DNA of 64,000 nt from Epiperipatus broadwayi (taxonomy: Eukaryota > Onychophora > Udeonychophora > Euonychophora > Peripatidae). This document shows, piece after piece, positions 36,515-49,270 of this stretch (within the stretch, counting starts at the first letter, position 1; each line of letters starts with the position of its first letter). The stretch covers positions 850,001 to 914,000 of the forward strand of contig JAQFVV010012424.1 in NCBI GenBank assembly GCA_028023455.1, written 5' to 3'. Both the position numbers and the translations under genes were made by a program. The notes beneath the pieces are model-generated. The model saw nothing but the letters and a program-made list of their open reading frames with translations, was not told where the DNA came from and did no database searches.

Positions 36515-38014
36515 AAATATAAGTATATATGTTCTTTTTTTTCTTTTGAATTCACAATATCATTTTTATCTTACCTAAATATAATACCAAATAATTCTTC
36601 TAGATTACATTTAATTTGCATTTAGCTGTCACACTTTTTCTCCTCAGTGCAACATATGGAAGTTTAATGGAAGCTAGAAGAATTACATGATGTTCTGATT
36701 TAGTTTGCTCCAGTTTTTTTCCAAATAATAGAAGTGTCTATGTAGGTTGTAACTGAAGCCACTAAAATATATAGTTGCTGATCTATAGTCAGACCTAGAT
36801 GGCTAGAGAAAGAAGTGGACTTGAACTCTAAACCTCAAGTTATTTGAATTTTTAGATTAATATTTTGAGTAGCATAATATGAATAAAAAGATGGCCATTG
36901 GATGGAAATGGTGCTTTCTTTTAGAAGAAAACTAATGATTCAGAAATTGGTTATAATAGTCTGTTTGCATTGCCATCTGGTGTTAATTGATTTCTTGTAT
37001 ATATAGTTGATTCAGATGTCAAAAGACAGATTACTGCACATAATTGTAAGACAAGCTTAAAAGTTATTTGTATTTAGTAGATTTTTTATTATTGGTATGA
37101 GAAGTATTTCAATTTTTGTTCTTGTAATAGTAACAGTAATTATTAATATATATTTATGTTATTTTTTTCAATTTTATTGAAGTTCTGGAATTTTTTTGTT
37201 TGTTTTTATTTTTCTAACAGACTTTATCTTGTGTCATACTATTATATCATTTTGTGAAGGAGTTGTCATGAAGCTTTTGATAAGTTGAAAATGGAGTCAA
37301 AATTTGATTAATATATATATATATTTAAACATGCTTTGTGATTTTAAGTCTATTTTATAACTTATTAATTTTTTTATTTTAACAAAAGAAAAAGAAATTA
37401 CAGAAAATATAAATCATATTGGAAAGACACTTAAGTAAAACTTAATATTTAATCGTATTTTTTTATTCTTGTTTTTTCTTTTTCAGAATTATCTACTTTT
37501 TGTACAATAATGGTAAATTTTTGCAATTATTTTGAGAATGCGGTAAACTATTTTTTTTTTTTTATAGATATGGACTACAATCTCCAAATTGATTACCATC
37601 AGAATATTATAGAATGCTATGGCTTGGTAATTTAAATGATTACAACTGCTTGTATGTGTTCATATATATTTCAGCCATTAACATCCTATGACAAAACAAT
37701 CTTCCTATGCAATTTTTTCACAAAGATCTGTCAAAAGGTTTTTTTCCCAAAACCTTATGCTGATTTCAAAGTATATTTCCTTCAAATCTTATTTGTGAGG
37801 ACTTCTGTAATTCGTTGATTGCCATTTTTTTTTGCTTAATGTGTGATTAACTTCATTTAACTCGCTGAAGACCGTGACTTATCTAAGAAATACAAGCTCT
37901 TTTTTAAATATTGTTATAGGTTTAAAGCTGTTTATTTTTATGTGATTAATGTTAAGTCGTAATGTTTAAACTGTCAGTTCCTCTGAACTCTGGAGTCAGT
38001 GTTAATGTAATTGT
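36515..38014. other. Intron sequence, nothing recognised
   Basis: No supported ORF or repeat; several T tracts followed by AG are chance splice-like sites. Confidence 0.45.
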
Positions 38015-38510
38015 GAAGATAATTGAAAATAAATAAAAATCATGTAAATTTATTATATAAATATAATAAAAGGCAAATTTTGCAGCATTTTTAATTTTCA
38101 CATTTCAGTTCATATTAGTAATAAATATATTTCTTGGATATACATAACTGCTGCTACAATTGTTTTGGCTGCAACTTTCATATTTTTATATTTTTTTGTT
38201 TAATAATTTCTAGATTATAACTAAAAATAAATTTAAAAAACACATATTTTATATAATAACAATACCATTGCAGTGTTTTTAATTTTTTTCCTGTATTTCA
38301 CATGTATTAATAATAAATATTTTGGATATATGTGACTGATTGCGAACTTTATATTTTTATATTTTTTTGAATAGATTGTAATTGAAAATAAGTAAAGAAA
38401 ACATGTATTTTATTATATAAATATAATAAAGACAAATTTGTAATATTTTAAAATAAATTTTCACATTTCTGTGCATATTAGTAATGAAAATATCTCTCAG
38501 ATTCACATGA
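38015..38510 (+). repeat. Tandem repeat, about 170-200 bp unit, three copies
   Basis: Copies begin near 38017, 38217 and 38387 (ATTGAAAATAAATAAAAA-like starts). Each includes TTTCACATTTC...TATTAGTAATAAATAT and a TTTATATTTTTATATTTTTT segment. Confidence 0.75.
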
Positions 38511-39239
38511 CTTCTGTTATAAATATTTGATGTCGCTGGATTAAGTTCTTTAGTGTCAGTAATACTAGTTTAGACTAAAATTTATTTTTTTACCAATTTT
38601 TTTTTTTTTTTTATTATGCCCAATATAATTCTTTCTATATTCCTATATGTCATTTATAATATTTGTTTTTTTTTTTAGAATTCATATTTCACATTCATAA
38701 GCAAATATAAGGAAGACTTATTACTTAAATGCTTTTTTTTTTTTTTTTTTTTAAGAGCTTATAAATAAATATAATATTTAGCCTGTCAAATTTACTTAAA
38801 GTTATTTTAATTCCTTTTTTTTTTTTTATTGTGTTTACTTTGATTGTTGATAGAAATAATTAGTTACCTATTCAGTAACTAATTATAAAATTGTTAAACA
38901 TTAGTTGTGCTAGAATATATTTTAAATCTTTTTTTTAATCTCGCTAAATATAATTGGCAAATTCTTAATTGTATTCAGTTGCAGATCTAAGATAATCTAC
39001 ATAACCATTGTTTATCTTGAGATCTGATATTTTCCAATATGAATTAAAGTTTCCAAAAGTAATATTGGATAAGATAAATTATCTTGATATAAACCTTTTT
39101 TTAATTCATTTTTTAAAATAATTTTATAAAGTGGCATTATATATTAATTTCATCATAATTTTTTTTATTCCACGATTTTTTTAAGTGTTAATCTATATTA
39201 TGATCAATCAATAATCCACTGACATTCTATTCCAGAATC

Positions 39240-39600
39240 AAATATTATAAGCAAGGGGAAGTAATAGCTGCCAGTTAATAGTGCTAACTAAATTCCCTGA
39301 CTGAATTCTGACTATGAACTTATCATCAATGAGGAGTAATGGATTGCACATATTCATCCAGAAGCTAGCTCTAGTTCTTTTATATTTTCCACAAGTTAGT
39401 AACTGAAAGGATCAGACATTTTATGTTTTTGAATTCATACCAATTTGCTTGTACAGTCATTAGCTTGAATAATATTAAGTAATTAATGTTGGCTAATATT
39501 TATACAATCCAATTCTTATTGGCAAGGATCAACAACCAGTAACTAATGGAGGGGCGGGCATTCTTATGTAATGTCCTCTGATTATTCATGCTCACAACAG
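39240..39600 (+). repeat. Probable old, diverged foldback family copy
   Basis: Scattered matches in the right order to the family body: ATCAATGAGGAGTAATGGAT, CAATTTGCTTGTACAGTCAT, TTGGCAAGGATCAACAACC and a TCTGATTATTCATGCTCAC end. I could not identify a target duplication. Confidence 0.35.
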
Positions 39601-40183
39601 ATAACTCTGGAATATAATTAATAAATTAAATTACTGCTCTTGTTATAGATGTTTAACATCAGCTAGGAGATAGTCATATAATGCTTTGTTACAGTGATAA
39701 TGTGGAATCAAGCCTTTTCATAACTTTAAAACTAAACATATTGGAAGTATATAGTCATTACATCTTCAGATTATTTAATTAAATACTTATAAATGATTTG
39801 TAATACTAAATGTCCTTTTAAATCTAATTTATCAACTCAATTGAGCAAAATCCAACTTTTTTTAAATTTGCAATTTCTTAAGATTTTCAATTATCTTTTT
39901 TTTGTGTGTGATGTCAATGCAGCTATATCATTTCAATTATTGAAAATGCTGTTTTTTTTTAAGCATTTGTCTTAATTAATTAGTTACCATTGTTTTTAAC
40001 TATTTCATTTACTATATTATCTTTCTTCAGCGATTTTTTTTTGCTTTTTTAATATATACTTACAGCTTCAAATTTCATTTAAGCAAGTATTGTATCTAAG
40101 ATTTCTTGTTACATCAATTAAATTATGTTTCTCTACCAAATTCTCCAAAAGAAGTATCATTTTTATATAATGATGGCAAGAAT

Positions 40184-40903
40184 TTATTTTACAATCTTTT
40201 CTTGTTCAGTAATCATCATTATTATCATCAAACCATTATCAATCCATTGCAGGATGAAGGTCTCTCCAAGTTCAATCCATCTTCTTTGATCTTTAGCTTC
40301 TGTTCTCCACATCACCCCTGCATACTTTCTTATTTCATCCTTCCATCTCACATGTGGTCTCTTTCTGGGTCTTTTACAATCTCTTGGAATCCAGTTTAAG
40401 ATTTCAATTGTCCATCTATTATCATCTCTTCTAGCAATAATCCACTTCAGTCTTTTAATTTTTTCAATGAGGGCAGTAACACCTGTTTGTTCTCTCATCC
40501 ATGTATTGCGTTTTTGATCTCTTTTTGTTACTCCTAACATGCATCTCTCCATACTTCTTTGAGTGGTCTGAAGTCTCTGTATTGCTCTTCTATTAAGTGT
40601 CCAAGTCGCAGATCCATAAGTAAGAACTGGTAAAACACATTTATTGAAAACCTTTCTTTTCAAACACATAGCCATATTGCCTTTTAGTATCAAGTTATTT
40701 CTACCAAAAGCGCTCCAAACAAGTTTTATTCTATGATTAATTTTATCCATTATGTTTCCATTTGTATTAATAATCTGACCAAGGTATTTGTAGTTGTTAA
40801 CTTCTTCTAACTCATCATAATCAATCTTTATTTTCATATTTTGAGAAAATCCATTGAACATTACTTTAGTTTTTTTAACATTTATCTTTAGTCCTACTTT
40901 CAT
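40184..40903 (-). pseudogene. RTE reverse transcriptase C-terminal ORF
   Basis: 239 codons, the longest ORF in the window. It holds the region after the RT catalytic box: NVKKTKVMFNG, EEVNNYKYLGQII, VLPVLTYGSATW, MERCMLGVTKRD and GETFILQWIDNG at the end. There is no start of its own; the ATG is internal to the ancestral frame, and the upstream half of the RT lies in another frame at 40905-41165. Retrotransposon remnant, not a host gene. Confidence 0.85.
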
Positions 40904-41165
40904 CTGATATTTCCTGCAACATTTTCTGCAGTTCTAAAGCATTATTTGCAAAAACAACTACATTGTCTGCAAAATCTAAATGACTTAAATAATCTCCATT
41001 TACTTTCACTCCTTTAGCTTCCCATTTTAATCCACAAAATACTTGCAGCAGCATTGCTGTAAAAAGTTTTGGAGATATGGAGCCACTCTGCCTTACACCC
41101 TTAGTTCCTTCTAATTCTTCTAAAACTAAACTGTTTTCTATGCTTAAAATTTGTCCTTTTGAAAT
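40205..41165 (-). mobile_element. RTE-type LINE, 5'-truncated 3' part
   Basis: The minus strand carries the RT from GVRQSGSISPKLF (RT motif 4) through LDFADNVVVFA (catalytic FADD changed to FADN), a frameshift near 40905, and then a 239-codon ORF (40184-40903) with GLKINVKKTKVM, YKYLGQII, LTYGSATWTL, QRSMERCMLGV and RPRKRPHVRWKD. The tail is an ATG/ATC trinucleotide run near 40212-40229. The C-terminal pattern matches RTE-like elements of arthropods and molluscs. It ends abruptly at its 5' side, as usual for LINE copies. Confidence 0.85.
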
Positions 41166-41964
41166 TCTTTATTTTTTTAATGGTTCTTCAAATTAAATTG
41201 CATTTAAAGAAATGAATGTTTCAAACTAATTTAACATATTAAAAATGAAATATTTGTTTTTTATTAACTTATTTAGCTTTTTCACTAATTTTAATGCAAT
41301 ATTTTTTGAAAGTTGTTTGAAACTTTTTTTTTGCAGTTAAATTTGCAACTTTCATATCATGAAGACCCAATTCATTAATTAAGTCTTTTAAATTTTTCGG
41401 ATTTAACAAGAGTTTAAGAAGTGTGAATATATTTTCAGGTTCTACCTTAAATGTAGATAACTGTTTACTAAAGATTCCAAATCTATATATAAGAATTTAG
41501 TCATTATTAGTTTGAGACTTTCTGTTGTAATATCAGAATTTTTTCTTCCAAGTGTGTGACCACTATTAGCATTAAAATTGTTTAGTATTTTTACATATTG
41601 TTAGCCAGAATGAAGTCAATTGCAAAACAACAGCGAGAATTCTCCATTTATGTACAAATTCAGTATATTGACAGTGCAAATTTTATTATGGTTTATTTTC
41701 AACAGCTGTCTAATCAATATCTTCTTTATAAATGAACTTTGTTTTCCTACTAAGAATAAATTGTTTTCTAGGTATATTGTAAATATTAGAGGTTTATAAA
41801 ATAAAAACTAAAAATACTGATTAAAACATCTGGTTGTCAGAAATTCGGGAAGGCATAAATTATTAATATTTATATATATTATATTTCATGTAATACCATT
41901 TTTTAATTCTGTTTATTTTACAATAATTTAATTAATTAAATAAAAAAAAAATGGAATGGTTTTT

Positions 41965-42080
41965 GCTTGGGAGTTCATAAGAAGTTTGAATATCGGAAGT
42001 GACATAGAGTCGTTATCCATAGACTTTAAATTTCAGATTCCATCACTTTAGCATTGGACTAAACTAAGCAGGGCATTAAA
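41965..42080 (-). repeat. Dispersed repeat, copy 2 of an inverted pair
   Basis: Inverted partner of 31629-31740: GCTTGGGAGTTCATAAGAAG at the left, CCATCACTTTAG in the middle and AAACTAAGCAGGGCATTAA at the right. Confidence 0.6.
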
Positions 42081-42925
42081 TTAATTTTTTAAATATCAAT
42101 GCTATTTGAAAACTTTATCAGTATAATCACTTAATGCATATCTAATGGTTTGAAGTGAATTAGCCTTCTGGTAAAAACAGGAAAAAGATTCAGTTTGGTT
42201 AGTTGAGCGCCATTGTTATATTAAAGCCTGCCACTTTAGTGTTAGAATTTCCTAAGCACTATACTCTATGATTTATTTTTATTTTCGTATTTTATATTTA
42301 TATGTAATGGAACAAATATGTATATCAGTATATATTATTAGGATTATTAAAAGGTAAGGAAGAATTAAATTTTGTATATCTTATACAAGTCCGATTGCTA
42401 TTAAATTAGAAGTTTTAAAATTAGTTTTTGGAGTTCAGGGAAATTTGTGTTTTAGTTTGGTAAGTATTGTTTCCTAGATTGAATTCGAGTGCTAAATGTT
42501 GAGAAAAGAAGACTTGTGATGACAAATTTGGTCATGTCAAATTTTTATTGTTATAAATCAGATATTAGTGTTAAGTGTATTTTTTATTTATTAATAAAAA
42601 TTCATTCAAATAAATGAAATTATATTTCAAACTGTTTTTTTTAACTTTCAAAATAAATAAATATCTTTTGTCTGTGGGAATTGCATGATACTTTAAGATA
42701 TATAGTTGAGTATCATTTATTTTGTAAGCAATATATTATTTTTTATGTACTAAAATTACAGATTCATGCTTATTAGTAGAGATATTGGTAGTCTACCTTG
42801 AAGTCAACTTTGATGGATGTTTTTATTATTATTCTTTATTTATTTATTTATTATTATTAAAATTACATTGTAGATTCTTATCATTTATTATAAGCATGAT
42901 GATCTTTGAAATTGTAAATATAGGT

Positions 42926-43190
42926 TAAAACCACTAAACATCACATGATCACTATTTCCTATGCTTACACAAGCTGTAAAATCAGTGACAAACTTCTCTA
43001 TTCTGTAGTGCCAAAGCCATAGTAATCAATGGATGTAAGAAGGTTTGTGCATAAAATTCCTATCTAGTGTCTATTAGTTTGGAGATATTGGATAAATAGG
43101 CACTAGATAGAAATTTTATGCACAAACCTTCTTGCATCCATTAATTACTATGACTTGTACTGTGTGGAACTATTGAGTGAATAATTTATC
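42926..43190 (+). mobile_element. Foldback family copy D (265 bp)
   Basis: Flanked by ATTGTAAATATAGGT (42911-42925) and ATTGTAAATGTAGGT (43191-43205), a 15 bp duplication with one mismatch. The element starts TAAAACCACTAAACATCAC. Two inverted segments built around ATCAATGGATG and AATCTCCATCTAG-like sequence form a palindrome. The far end is diverged (ATTGAGTGAATAATTTATC). Confidence 0.75.
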
Positions 43191-43386
43191 ATTGTAAATG
43201 TAGGTCACCAAAAACCTTACATGCTTCAGATGATGTCTTTGTTCCTACAACATGATTACAAAGAATAAATAGTATATTGATAACAAAAGAATAAATAGTT
43301 TATTATATACAAAAAACAATCTCACAGAAATCAGTATTTGTAACAGGAATTCTTGCTGTCAGTTTGATGCCCAAGTCCATGTATGT

Positions 43387-43785
43387 CAGAGGTCCCCAAC
43401 CTTTTTGCACTTAAGAGCACGTTATATAATACCGACCAGGTGGCGGGCACCATTAATTTTTTTCAAGCAGATGGCGGGCATCATTTATTTTTCCAACGTA
43501 AATTTATAGTTGGATATTGTTAATAATACACATAATGTACAAAAAAATATTTATTTCAAAAGTAAAATTTTAACATATAATTAAGGTTTATATTTTTACG
43601 CTGTAAAAGTATAATATGTCCTACAATTTGATTACAATATATTACAATAATTTATAAGAAATTTTAAAAATTAAATTTATTTGTATCAGATAAATAATTT
43701 TTTATCGTGTTCAAATAGCGGTGGGCACATGTAAAATGGTCTGCGGGCGCCTTGGTGCCCGCGGGCATAGGGTTGGGGACCCCTG
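43387..43785 (+). mobile_element. Non-autonomous hAT MITE, 399 bp, copy 2
   Basis: Perfect 8 bp duplication ATGTATGT (43379-43386, 43786-43793). Ends are CAGAGGTCCCCAACC and GGTTGGGGACCCCTG. Nearly collinear with copy 1. No coding capacity. Confidence 0.92.
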
Positions 43786-43793
43786 ATGTATGT

Positions 43794-45273
43794 GAAGAGT
43801 TATAGAAAGCCATCTAAAGTCAAATTAGAAATTAAAGATATAAATGTATTAAAAGATGTTTTAAGTTACACAAATTTGGTATGTCTTATATAAATATTTA
43901 TTTTCAGTGTTTCATATTTGATATGCCATAAAATTATTTATTTGCTCATTAAAAAAATCATTAGAAATGTATATAGATGTGCAAATAATAGTAAAAGGCT
44001 ATTTGTATTAAAATCATTACAATATATTTCAAAAGACATATTGATATATTATGACTTTATTTTTATGTCAATTTTAATAGAATCTTTTATATCATTAAAA
44101 TATTTTCTTTGACTGGTTAACAAATAAAGATTGTGAAGAGAATGGGTAAAAATGATTTATTTTGAATTATTACACATTTACAGTCAATAATTATATACAG
44201 ATAGCGTTAGTGTAGAAATTTTTATTTTAAAACTGCATACTATTGTGCTCTTAGTTTTATCTATTGATTATCTACTTAAAATTTTTTTTTTAAGCTGACG
44301 TTTTAATGATTTAATTAAGTCTTAGCATTGATTCTGATCAAATTCAAAAACAATTCTTTACATGCCAACATTTTTGTTTGAACTACTTTTTTGTTTTGGG
44401 GATAGCCACTTGGGTCATTCAAAAGGCCACATTTACTGAATTTTAGATTATTATAAGAATTGTATGTCAACACTACTGTTAATCATTTAATGCATAGTAT
44501 TATTTTGTCAATTTTTTTTTTTTTTTTTGTTACATTTATGATTACCGATCTTAACAGGTATTCAAGAAGAGTTCTAAAAAATTTGATTTATTACATATTA
44601 ATGATCATGATTACAACACATTATATTTGGAACTTTAAACGAATTTAGATCTATTTAAATAAGTAAAGTGAAAAAAAAAACAAACATTTTTTATTCAGTT
44701 GAATGGATTGTCATGTTCATCCTACTGCTTGGATGCATGAATACTACATGGCCTTCCATATAATTAATCATTGGATTATTAACACGGAAACATTTGTTAC
44801 ACTGGAAATTTTTTGCATTACATGTAGCAATATTCTTTATTTGCATAAATGGTTATCAGAATTTAGTGAATGACTTGAAACAAAATGGGAATAAATTAAA
44901 AATGATCATGTATTTCCCTCCTTCTTTTCTATATATACATTAATTTTAAATGCAACCAATTGGCTTTTAGAACAAATGTATATTTTCAAGAGTTTTTCTC
45001 TTCTCTTGAATTGAAGATCACATTGATGTGCAGGTGTATTGTGTGGCTAATGTTGATTTCCAGAATTTTGCTCTGGGATAAAATGCTGTATGGTGGCAAA
45101 ATAGTTGTTGGTTTTCTCTAGGCATTGGTGTAGATAACTGGATGTTTAATCATTTACATACTGTGTGTAATTTGACTATCTATTTTATAGATATATTTCA
45201 ATGTGTTTTGACATATGCTATGATTATATGATTAAGATCTGTGTTTTATAGTTATGTATATACTAAAAATTAG
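43794..45273. other. Intron sequence, nothing recognised
   Basis: AT-rich intron leading to NAA35 exon g; no repeat structure seen. Confidence 0.45.
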
Positions 45274-45394
45274 GTGTGTGGTATTGAAGTGACTGTCCGA
45301 CAGCTAATTCAGTGTGAAGAATTGTTACCTATTGTATTAAAAACTATTTCTAAAGGTATTCAGCCAGAACCTCAAACTGAAACTAATAATTGGA
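45274..45394 (+). CDS. NAA35: NAA35 exon g
   Basis: A 121 nt exon encoding VCGIEVTVRQLIQCEELLPI, VLKTISKGIQPEPQTETNNW and one extra base. This part of NAA35 is weakly conserved between phyla, but spacing and helix pattern match the human segment between KKE and the MMGFEPLVN block (human ...AQKLMVQAADLL...HHGIQAQN). The acceptor is TTAG|GTG and the donor is A|GTAAGT (consensus). The phase 1 exit pairs with the two-base start of the next exon, which supports the call. About 13.9 kb of intron precedes it, the largest in the window. Confidence 0.88.
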
Positions 45395-46091
45395 GTAAGT
45401 ATCTAAATGTTACTAGAAATATTTTTAAAAAATAATATTTAAAATGTTTAGATTGAGTAATTATTACTTTATGTAATATATATTATATCACAATATAATA
45501 TACTACTTTTAGTATGCTTCGATCATAATAATTATAATGATAATAATAATAGTAAAAAAAACAAGAAGCAAAATATTAAGTCTGAAGCAGTATATTCTTC
45601 AATCAACTTTTAATCAATATTTTGCAGTCTTCATTATATGTAGTACAATATTATTATGATAAAGTTAATTATGTAATCATCATTTTAGTAATTTTTCATA
45701 ATGGCATGTCATATTTTAATTTTTAAACCATTTGACTAACTTTGAAGTAAACTTAAATATATATATTTCTCAAGTTCCTATTATTTTTTTTCAGCAATTG
45801 ATAAATAATCACAATTTAACAAAGTAATATTTTTAATAAACTATTTCAAAATGATAAAGTTCGCAGAAAAGAGAAAGGAAGTTTGTGGATTAACTAATAT
45901 AAAAAACATAATTCTGAACTATTATCATAAATGTCTTTAACAACAGGATTATTAGAAGCTGGTTTAGTAAACCAAGTTTGCATTTTTTTTTTGTTTATCT
46001 GCTTAAAATAACTTTTTTTTTTTGAGTTAGAATTTTGTATTATTACTAAGTGGTTTATTAATACAAATTGACACATTAATGTATATACATA

Positions 46092-46685
46092 TATTAAATA
46101 TTTTCATGGATTAATTATGGTGCAAACAAAGAGAATGAGTGGAGGTATTTCCTATAATGACTAGAGAAATATATTAGCAGGGATGTTACTATGTTACTAT
46201 AAATTAATGTTGACAGTCTTTAAGCCCAACAATTTGCTTTAATACTCCACAATAGTTTTTTGCCTTAAGTTCATTTAGAAATCAGAGGAGGTTCCTTTTT
46301 ATTTTTAATGTAAAGTGTAATAGGAATTTAAATGCAGATATTTTTTTATAAGCTTGAGGATGAATTTCATTTTCTCTTTTTATTCTGTAAATATTATTTT
46401 ATCTTTCCTAGAGAACTATGTAGTTTATTTAAGTATTTTCGTAGATTAATTATAATGAAAACAAAGGACTGATTAGAAATACATCCATGTAATAACTAGA
46501 GAAATACTATAGCAAAGATGTTGCTAAGTAACTATCAGTTATAATTGGCAGCCATTAAGCCAAATAATTTGCTCTACTAATCGACAACAGTTTTTTTTTT
46601 TTTTGCCACCCTGGGATTTCTTAGAAATAAAAGGAAGGTTATCTTTTATTTCTAATCCAAAGTGTTATACAGATTTAAATTCTTT
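46092..46685 (+). repeat. Tandem duplication, about 330 bp period, two diverged copies
   Basis: Copy 1 about 46092-46345 and copy 2 about 46422-46685 share ATTAATTAT(G)...AAACAAAG, AATAACTAGAGAAATA, GATGTT(A/G)CTA and TTTAGAAAT segments in the same order. Confidence 0.65.
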
Positions 46686-46879
46686 AAATAATCCTCATAC
46701 CTATAAATGTATATAACACCTTGGATTATAAACAAAAAAGAGCCCAGCTTCTATTTCTATAAGGCTATTATGAAATACTAGAGTTAATTGTTTGACTTAA
46801 AAACTATCAATAGTAATTGATAGTCACCAATATATTTTCTAATTATTATATGGGAATATTCCTATCTTTGTTACATTAC

Positions 46880-46965
46880 ATGGTGTAGTGGTTAGTGTAT
46901 CAGACTGCTATGTCCAAAATCTAGATTTTAATCTGGTTGAAACTTAGTAATTTTTCTGGTTGACA
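46880..46965 (+). repeat. tRNA-derived SINE head
   Basis: TGGTGTAGTGGTTAGTGTAT fits a box A, and GATTTTAATCTGG is a degraded box B about 40 nt later. Confidence 0.5.
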
Positions 46966-47509
46966 CTTATAATTTTTTCCTTCAAATAACTAACCCTTAG
47001 CCAAATTAACAAGTCTCCAACTATTGTTTGATAAATGGATATGTAGATATTTTTAGCTGAAACGTAAAAACAGTGAAGGAAAATTGTAAATATTTATTAA
47101 TCAGCACTTACCCAAATTGTTTTTTTGGAGAGATCTTTAACTCATAATGGTATTTATGGTCTTTTTACCATATTTTTAACTATGTGTACATTTATGTGTA
47201 AGAAAGTTTTGTTTTATAATTTATTAAATGCTGTAAAATTAAATCTAATATTTGTGATTCTGAATTATTTGAATTTGTACAACTTTTAATTTATCAAAAA
47301 ATTTATATTTATAAAATAATGACACCAAAAAACTTATTGCATTAAATTTATGTTGTATTTTTAAAAATCAATAATAATAATTTATAGTGATGCTAAATAG
47401 TTTGCATCCTTTTATTTCATTATGGGATTGCTTTTATTTCTCCTGATTAATTATAATAATTATCAAAATGTGTTCTGTTAATTCTAAATTGGTTACTGTG
47501 ATTAAATAA

Positions 47510-47632
47510 GAAAGTGTGCAGGGATGATGTGGAGAAGAGAAGCTAAAGATAGGAAAAAAATGGATTGAACTTGGAGAGACCTTCATCCTGCAGTGGATTG
47601 ATAATGGTTGATGATGATGATGATTAAAACTA
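47510..47632 (+). mobile_element. RTE 3' tail fragment
   Basis: Plus-strand copy of the RTE end (GGGATGATGTGGAGAAGAGA, TTGGAGAGACCTTCATCCTG, ATTGATAATGG) followed by a GATGAT run. About 120 bp, heavily 5'-truncated and close to the 40 kb copy in sequence. Confidence 0.75.
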
Positions 47633-49202
47633 TTGATAAAAAATATAAAAGATCAAAAGTGTTTATTTGAAAAAATAGTAGGATATTTTAAATAAAGTCT
47701 GGTAGCAGCAATAGAAAATATGAATGTTAATTTCTGGAATCAAGAGGTAGAATGAGATAAGTGGATTTTAGAAATATTTTTACTGAATAAGAGTTATTTA
47801 TTAATAATCTTGTTACATTTAGAAATTGTAAAATATATTTGCATAGTGGTTGTAAACAATATAAAAACAATATCTCATATCTTTTTATTTTAATGTGGTT
47901 AAGTCGTGGGTAAATTAGGGCATGAATTTCTGTTAGAATTGTTAACTTACAGAGAACAAGCACAGAATTAGAGAATTATGTTAGAAAAACATTTTGAAAT
48001 TGAATTGGGGCTTCCATCAACTCCGATGTCATTCTTTTCATAATTTGAATTTATATATTTGTTTTTGAGTAGTACTTTATTCTACAACTAAGCTACAAAC
48101 ACAGATAAGAGGATGGATAATAATGACTAGGAGAAAAAATGGAAACCGCAACAATAATAATTAAAATAATATTATTTGATATGACTTTAACAATTGTAAT
48201 GTTATAGAGCACATTTATTAGAGAAATAGTTTCTTTTTTTTTACGAGAACATTAAACATCTTATATCCATTTTTATTGAATTTTTGTCAATAGACTTACA
48301 AAGGAAGAAATTAATGTCAACTGAAGTTCAGTCTGATGCCACCATACTAGCAGTCTTTGCAATAAGGAAATAGCAATTGGGAAATGAATCTTAATTTTGT
48401 CAAAGAGAGAATAAAAAGTTTGGATTTATAAAATATAAAGAAATATATAATAACAAATTAATCAGAAATTAATTTAAATATGAAAAGGCTGAACAGATTT
48501 TTTTTGGGGGGGGGGGGGGGTAGATTCTGCCAAATGGAGGATGATGATATTAAAAACATTGCTCTTAATGTAAATAATCTAATAATATCTATAGCGATTC
48601 AAAAGTCAGGCAGGATGACACTTGCATAAATTTTTTTAAAAGTAAAACAGGAAACTTACAATTAATTTGATTTGTTGACCAATGTAATGGGATTGAATTA
48701 CAAGAATTGCAGTTTGATGATATTAAGGAGTGTTTGATTATATGTCTAAAGCATCTAATATAAAAGTCCGTTCCTATGGAAATAGTACAGTGTTGAGCAT
48801 GTTTAAGCTATTATATATCAAGAAGAAAGAATGGCATTATAAATGTTTATAATCCAAATATTCCACAGTGATCAGTATTTATATTAATTGAAAGTATAGA
48901 CAGAGAGACAAAGAAAATTTTTTTACCAAACTGATTTTGAACTGATTAGAAAAATGATACAGAATAGGATTGTTAAATGCTATCACCTAAAATCTATCGA
49001 TAATATTATATTAATGCTAAAGTTTGATTTTCTGGATATTTAATTCAGAGACACCTTGGAGATATGAAATATAATTATCACTCAGAGACCACAAAGTTAT
49101 GTTGTAAAATCAAGAATTTGTATTGTTTTTTTGGGTAAGCTAATTTATTGTTTTCCTAAGTTCATTGTAGAATAATTTTAAAAAGCCATACATTACTTTG
49201 GA
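47633..49202. other. Intron sequence, possible retroelement debris
   Basis: Between 48.3 and 49.0 kb the plus strand has Lys-rich broken frames (for example KASNIKVRSYGNSTVLSMFK) of possible transposon origin, not assignable. Confidence 0.3.
48499..48521 (+). repeat. T8-G15 homopolymer junction
   Basis: A run of T followed by about 15 G. G runs of this length are rare in this AT-rich window; length may also be affected by assembly. Confidence 0.8.
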
Positions 49203-49270
49203 GATCCATGTCAGTGGCAGAATTCCCACTTGAGAATTTCATATCATAGGTTCAGTTCAATTGAAGTCTA
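49203..49270 (+). repeat. tRNA-Gly-like SINE head
   Basis: TCAGTGGCAGAATTCCCACT is close to the D-arm and anticodon side of tRNA-Gly(GCC), and AGGTTCAGTTCAATTG is a box B-like segment. The anticodon arm is decayed. Confidence 0.5.

Noticed and set aside
40106-40399. 97-codon plus-strand ORF
   Set aside because: Antisense of the RTE reverse transcriptase tail.
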